Below are positions 61,190 to 64,000 of a DNA stretch of 64,000 bases, in pieces. The stretch is taken from contig JAJEKV010000005.1 of assembly GCA_021234155.1 (NCBI GenBank), positions 20,258,089 through 20,322,088 of the forward strand, written 5' to 3'. The position numbers and the translations under genes were made by a program. The first letter of the stretch is position 1, and each line of letters starts with the position of its first letter. Source of the stretch: Isoetes taiwanensis. Taxonomy: Eukaryota; Streptophyta; Lycopodiopsida; Isoetales; Isoetaceae. The notes beneath the pieces are model-generated. The model did not search any database. It saw only the letters and a program-made list of their open reading frames with translations, and was not told the origin of the DNA.

Positions 61190-62692
61190 ATGGATCAGCC
61201 TCAGGACTCAGCCATGGCGCCCATGAAGTTTTCTCTCAGCAAGCGAGGCCCTGCGGCTCGGAAGCCCCCCAAACCTGGCAGCCAGGAGGATGAGCTCAAA
61301 GATGAGGTAGAGTACCTAACTTCTGTAGATCAGAATGGTATCCCACAAGGTAAAGGCGTTAAGATAATTCCTAAGTTGGAAAATTCATGGCGGCCGGAAA
61401 AACGTATGAAGAGGTTTCTGCCAATGGAGCTTGATGAGCAAAGTGCAGAGGAACGTTTCGAGACAGTTACTTTGCCAACAGGGCCTGTGGAAGGTGAGCA
61501 ATATGGATTATCCTTGCGAAAGAAAGATTCTAGCGCAGAGAATGGAGAAGCCAGTGTGTCTAGGGTTTCCTTGCAAGACCTTGAAGAGCAGAGATTTCGC
61601 CAGCAGGTTGAAGAGCTACCTGATGAGGTCTCAATGGATGTCTATGAATCCATGCCAATTGAGGATTTTGCACATGCCATGCTCAGGGGCATGGGTTGGG
61701 AACGAGGGAAGCCTATTGGTCGCAATGCGAAGGTAGTTGTGGAGCCTATAGAATATGTTAGACGGTATGGTACTGCAGGTCTTGGTGCAACACCACTCAC
61801 TCTGAAGGAAGAGAGAAAAAAGATTATTAAACCTGGGGAAAGCAGAGAAAAACCCGTACAGAGGAAAGATGGAATATCTAATGGGAAAGTTATGGCAATT
61901 GTAGCTGGCAAACATTCTGGTCTTCGTGGCGAGGTGGTATTAAAGAAGGGTGGTGAGGAAAATTCTGATAAGTTTAACATGAGACTTCTAAAAAGTGGTG
62001 AATTTGTGGAGGTATTAACAAGTGAGGTTGCAGAGATTGGATCTTCTGAAGAAGATCAAGCAAGAAGAAAGCTGAAGGAACTACAAATTGGTTCCATGGA
62101 AAAGGATGCTAGCAGACATGATGGTGACAAGCTGTCCCGTAAGGGGAAGGATCAGAGAAGAGATGATAAAAGGGATGCAAAACTTGAGAAGACCAGCAGG
62201 AAGGACAGGGATAAAGGTTTAGATTCACACGTCAGGATTCATCTGGAAGAAAGGCAAAGGGAAGTCCAAACGAAGAGGTCAAACAAAACTGAAAATGGGT
62301 CATTGGGTTGCAAATCTGAAGGAGAGGGGAGCACAGTGAATAGACCATGGCTCATGAGTAATATAAGAGTCAAGGTTATTAGTAAAAGCTTCAAGGGTGG
62401 GAAGCTTTACTTGAGAAAAGCAAGGATAGTTGATGTGGCCAGCCCAACCACTTGTGATATTTTGATGGACGATACTGGGGAGCTGCATCAAGAAGTGAAG
62501 CAGGAATACCTTGAAACAGCTTTACCTAAAACAGGTGGACGTGTTATGGTCGTTGGGGGTAGATATTATGGTCTTCTTGGGAAGCTTATTGAGAGGAATT
62601 CTGGAGCAGAATTTGGTGTGGTACAACTGGAGGATACCTTTGAGATAAAAAATCTTAACCTCGATTTTGTAGCTGAGTTTATTGGAGATTAA
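61190..62692 (+). CDS. MOS2: MOS2/GPKOW-like G-patch and KOW protein
   Basis: MOS2 is a nuclear RNA-binding protein that assists pre-mRNA splicing and small-RNA biogenesis, needed for innate immunity in Arabidopsis; GPKOW is the animal counterpart. The frame is 500 residues, close to the family's length. An N-terminal MAPMKFSLSKRG is followed by KIIPKLENSWRPEKRMKRFL (about residues 58-77). The G-patch spans about 155-202 (FAHAMLRGMGWERGKPIGRN). The first KOW is at about 232-262 (GKVMAIVAGKHSGLRGEV). A charged Lys/Arg/Asp-rich linker covers about 300-370. A conserved block follows from RPWLMSNIRVKVISKSFKGG (385), and the second KOW is at about 449-480 (GGRVMVVGGRYYGLLGKL). It is uninterrupted by introns or stops. 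The second in-frame Met (residue 9, then 12) is the alternative start; the first ATG is chosen because it is the most upstream in frame. Confidence 0.92.
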   Translation: MDQPQDSAMAPMKFSLSKRGPAARKPPKPGSQEDELKDEVEYLTSVDQNGIPQGKGVKIIPKLENSWRPEKRMKRFLPMELDEQSAEERFETVTLPTGPVEGEQYGLSLRKKDSSAENGEASVSRVSLQDLEEQRFRQQVEELPDEVSMDVYESMPIEDFAHAMLRGMGWERGKPIGRNAKVVVEPIEYVRRYGTAGLGATPLTLKEERKKIIKPGESREKPVQRKDGISNGKVMAIVAGKHSGLRGEVVLKKGGEENSDKFNMRLLKSGEFVEVLTSEVAEIGSSEEDQARRKLKELQIGSMEKDASRHDGDKLSRKGKDQRRDDKRDAKLEKTSRKDRDKGLDSHVRIHLEERQREVQTKRSNKTENGSLGCKSEGEGSTVNRPWLMSNIRVKVISKSFKGGKLYLRKARIVDVASPTTCDILMDDTGELHQEVKQEYLETALPKTGGRVMVVGGRYYGLLGKLIERNSGAEFGVVQLEDTFEIKNLNLDFVAEFIGD

Positions 62693-63276
62693 GAAGATTC
62701 CGAGACTTCAATTTAAGCTCGGCTTCAGGCTTTGGATGAATGTTTGCTGATGTCTAATAGACTAACAAAGGTGAATTTCATTATAGTGAAAGTCGTATCT
62801 AATTTTTCGCCAGAAAGTCATGATATAACTGTTTTGTCCTGATATTTTAGGCTTTTCCCTCATTCTGTTGGTGACATATACTTCCAAGAAAAGCTTTGTT
62901 GAAGAACATTAGGTTTTCCTCTATGGTGGTACGAACTTCTAATTGATTATTGCATTTGTGCAAAGAGCACTGGTTGCTAGACTATGGCTGAAGCAGGGCC
63001 TGTAAACATGTAAATAAACCATGTTGGATATTGAAGATTCTTAATTCAATAGAATGCTCTTCAATTACATGAGGGATCCCAAGTGAAGCAAAGTTTGCAG
63101 CTATACAAGTGGGCTTGCATATATGTTACCTGATGTACATTCACACTTTGTATACTTATTTCTGTCAAAAATTTTGGTGCCTTTTCATCCCATTTTCGTT
63201 GTCCTGTTCAAACATTGTACTTTTCGCAGGTTAAAGGTCTGGATCATTCCACCCTAAAGCAGCTGGAAGCGCTGGA
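62693..63276 (+). other. 3' flank of the MOS2-like gene
   Basis: Probable 3' UTR with AATAAA-like signals (e.g. ATAAACC at about 63013, AATAGAATG at about 63047). At 63220-63230 ACTTTTCGCAG fits a 3' splice site, followed by a short frame (VKGLDHSTLKQLEALE and a stop), which could be an exon of a neighbouring transcript. Confidence 0.4.
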
Positions 63277-63603
63277 ATGATTTTGGATTTCTATTTGCCA
63301 GGTATTGCCTCCAGTAAGGGGCTATGCTCTAGAATGCAGTCAGAGAATCTAGCATTATCTTCTGCAAAGCTGTCAGCAAAAGCAGCAATTGGCGATGCTG
63401 GGACATATGTTGCAGCTGCAGCTGTGATATACAAAATGCTCTATTCCACGTGTGGACCTCTTCCAGCTTCAAACACCATTCAAAAAATACCCAGTCTTGT
63501 GTTCATGGACAATCAATTTTGCCTAACAGTCCCCCTAGCAATTATAAGTGCTGATGAGAGATTGTTAGTAAACATATTATCAAGGATTCAACCTCCTAAC
63601 TAA
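63277..63603 (+). CDS. Hypothetical 108-residue ORF
   Basis: The frame MILDFYLPGIASSKGLCSRM to NILSRIQPPN follows the possible splice acceptor at 63230 by about 47 bp. It contains an Ala-rich middle (KLSAKAAIGDAGTYVAAAAV). No domain recognised. It may be part of an unfinished gene that continues past the window, or chance. Nothing can be assigned in 63604-64000. Confidence 0.25.
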   Translation: MILDFYLPGIASSKGLCSRMQSENLALSSAKLSAKAAIGDAGTYVAAAAVIYKMLYSTCGPLPASNTIQKIPSLVFMDNQFCLTVPLAIISADERLLVNILSRIQPPN

Positions 63604-64000
63604 ACCCATTAGGTTTTGAACCTTTTTTATACTGTAGCTTATGGCTATTTGTAGCTTTGTACTGTATTATTACCTACTCGAAAACCTCTGTGCCACACTT
63701 TTGCTGTTTCCAAGATACAAGTTTTTCAATTGATTACTTGCTGATAAAGCTATTTTGCATTTTGCAAATGGGTACATATGAACCTTTAAACTTAACTGCC
63801 AATTATTATTTGGGTCTAGCATTGCTTCAACGCGCTAGAAAGTAGAAGTACCCATGAAAGTGCTGCCAAGTTATTTTGCATATAGTGGATGTTCTCCTAA
63901 AGAGATTTCAATCAATAGAGGGGAATACTAGTTATATGAAATGCATCTTAGAAGTATGTCCTTCTGAATGTGCATGACACTTGATTGATATCGTTGGCTC

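Noticed and set aside
1-64000. CRISPR arrays, bacterial operons or prophage
   Set aside because: No regularly spaced short repeats, ribosome-binding-site organisation or phage modules; the gene content is plant-like.

Overview
This is nuclear DNA of a large-genome land plant, packed with nested transposable elements. The evidence is an intact plant MOS2/GPKOW-type gene (G-patch plus KOW), the remains of a BAHD acyltransferase and of a plant C2H2 zinc-finger gene, Ty3/gypsy, hAT and LINE relics, and long gene-free stretches. A non-flowering vascular plant such as a fern or gymnosperm seems likely, but that is only an impression. The single gene I regard as intact and functional is the MOS2-like gene at 61190-62692.

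Left part (1-32.5 kb). A BAHD acyltransferase pseudogene (about 471-1895, minus) runs into a large duplicated architecture: block D (1803-6577), arm A (about 6580-14487), a middle section with a hAT-type transposase relic and fold-back repeats (14490-19660), block D' (19664-24530, direct copy of D), and arm B (24531-32525, inverted copy of A). D and D' carry a decayed minus-strand gene with a protein-kinase-like catalytic loop. Arms A and B each hold the 3' half of the same Ty3/gypsy element, its LTR, part of a second gypsy element and part of a TIR element. The 1803-24530 section looks much noisier than arm B. Its differences cluster at CAG/CTG/CCG sites, so a poorly polished, methylation-affected assembly patch is a real possibility.

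Central part (24.5-42.5 kb). One minus-strand Ty3/gypsy element can be followed from its 5' LTR (from 40695) and tRNA-Met-type PBS (40680-40691) to its 3' LTR (25079-25920). It is interrupted by a 509-bp MULE-like insertion in RT (9-bp TSD) and a 5.5-kb TIR element in gag. Between PBS and gag lie unexpected coding remnants: an unknown ORF (39438-40029), a histone H3-like gene with a long tail (38401-39428) in the same frame, and two further acidic unknown ORFs (36973-38175 and about 36432-36835). A 360-bp hAT element with a perfect 8-bp TSD sits in the H3 C-terminus, and removing it with one TSD copy restores the H3 frame exactly. A histone H3-like gene apparently carried in the 5' region of an LTR retroelement is the most interesting object here.

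Right part (42.5-64 kb). There is a hairpin beside a gypsy polypurine tract, a 386-bp duplication rich in ATGCAT motifs, two LINE relics head to head (44.3-49.6 kb), roughly 10 kb of mostly non-coding DNA with small tandem duplications, a degenerate C2H2 zinc-finger fragment, and the MOS2-like gene.
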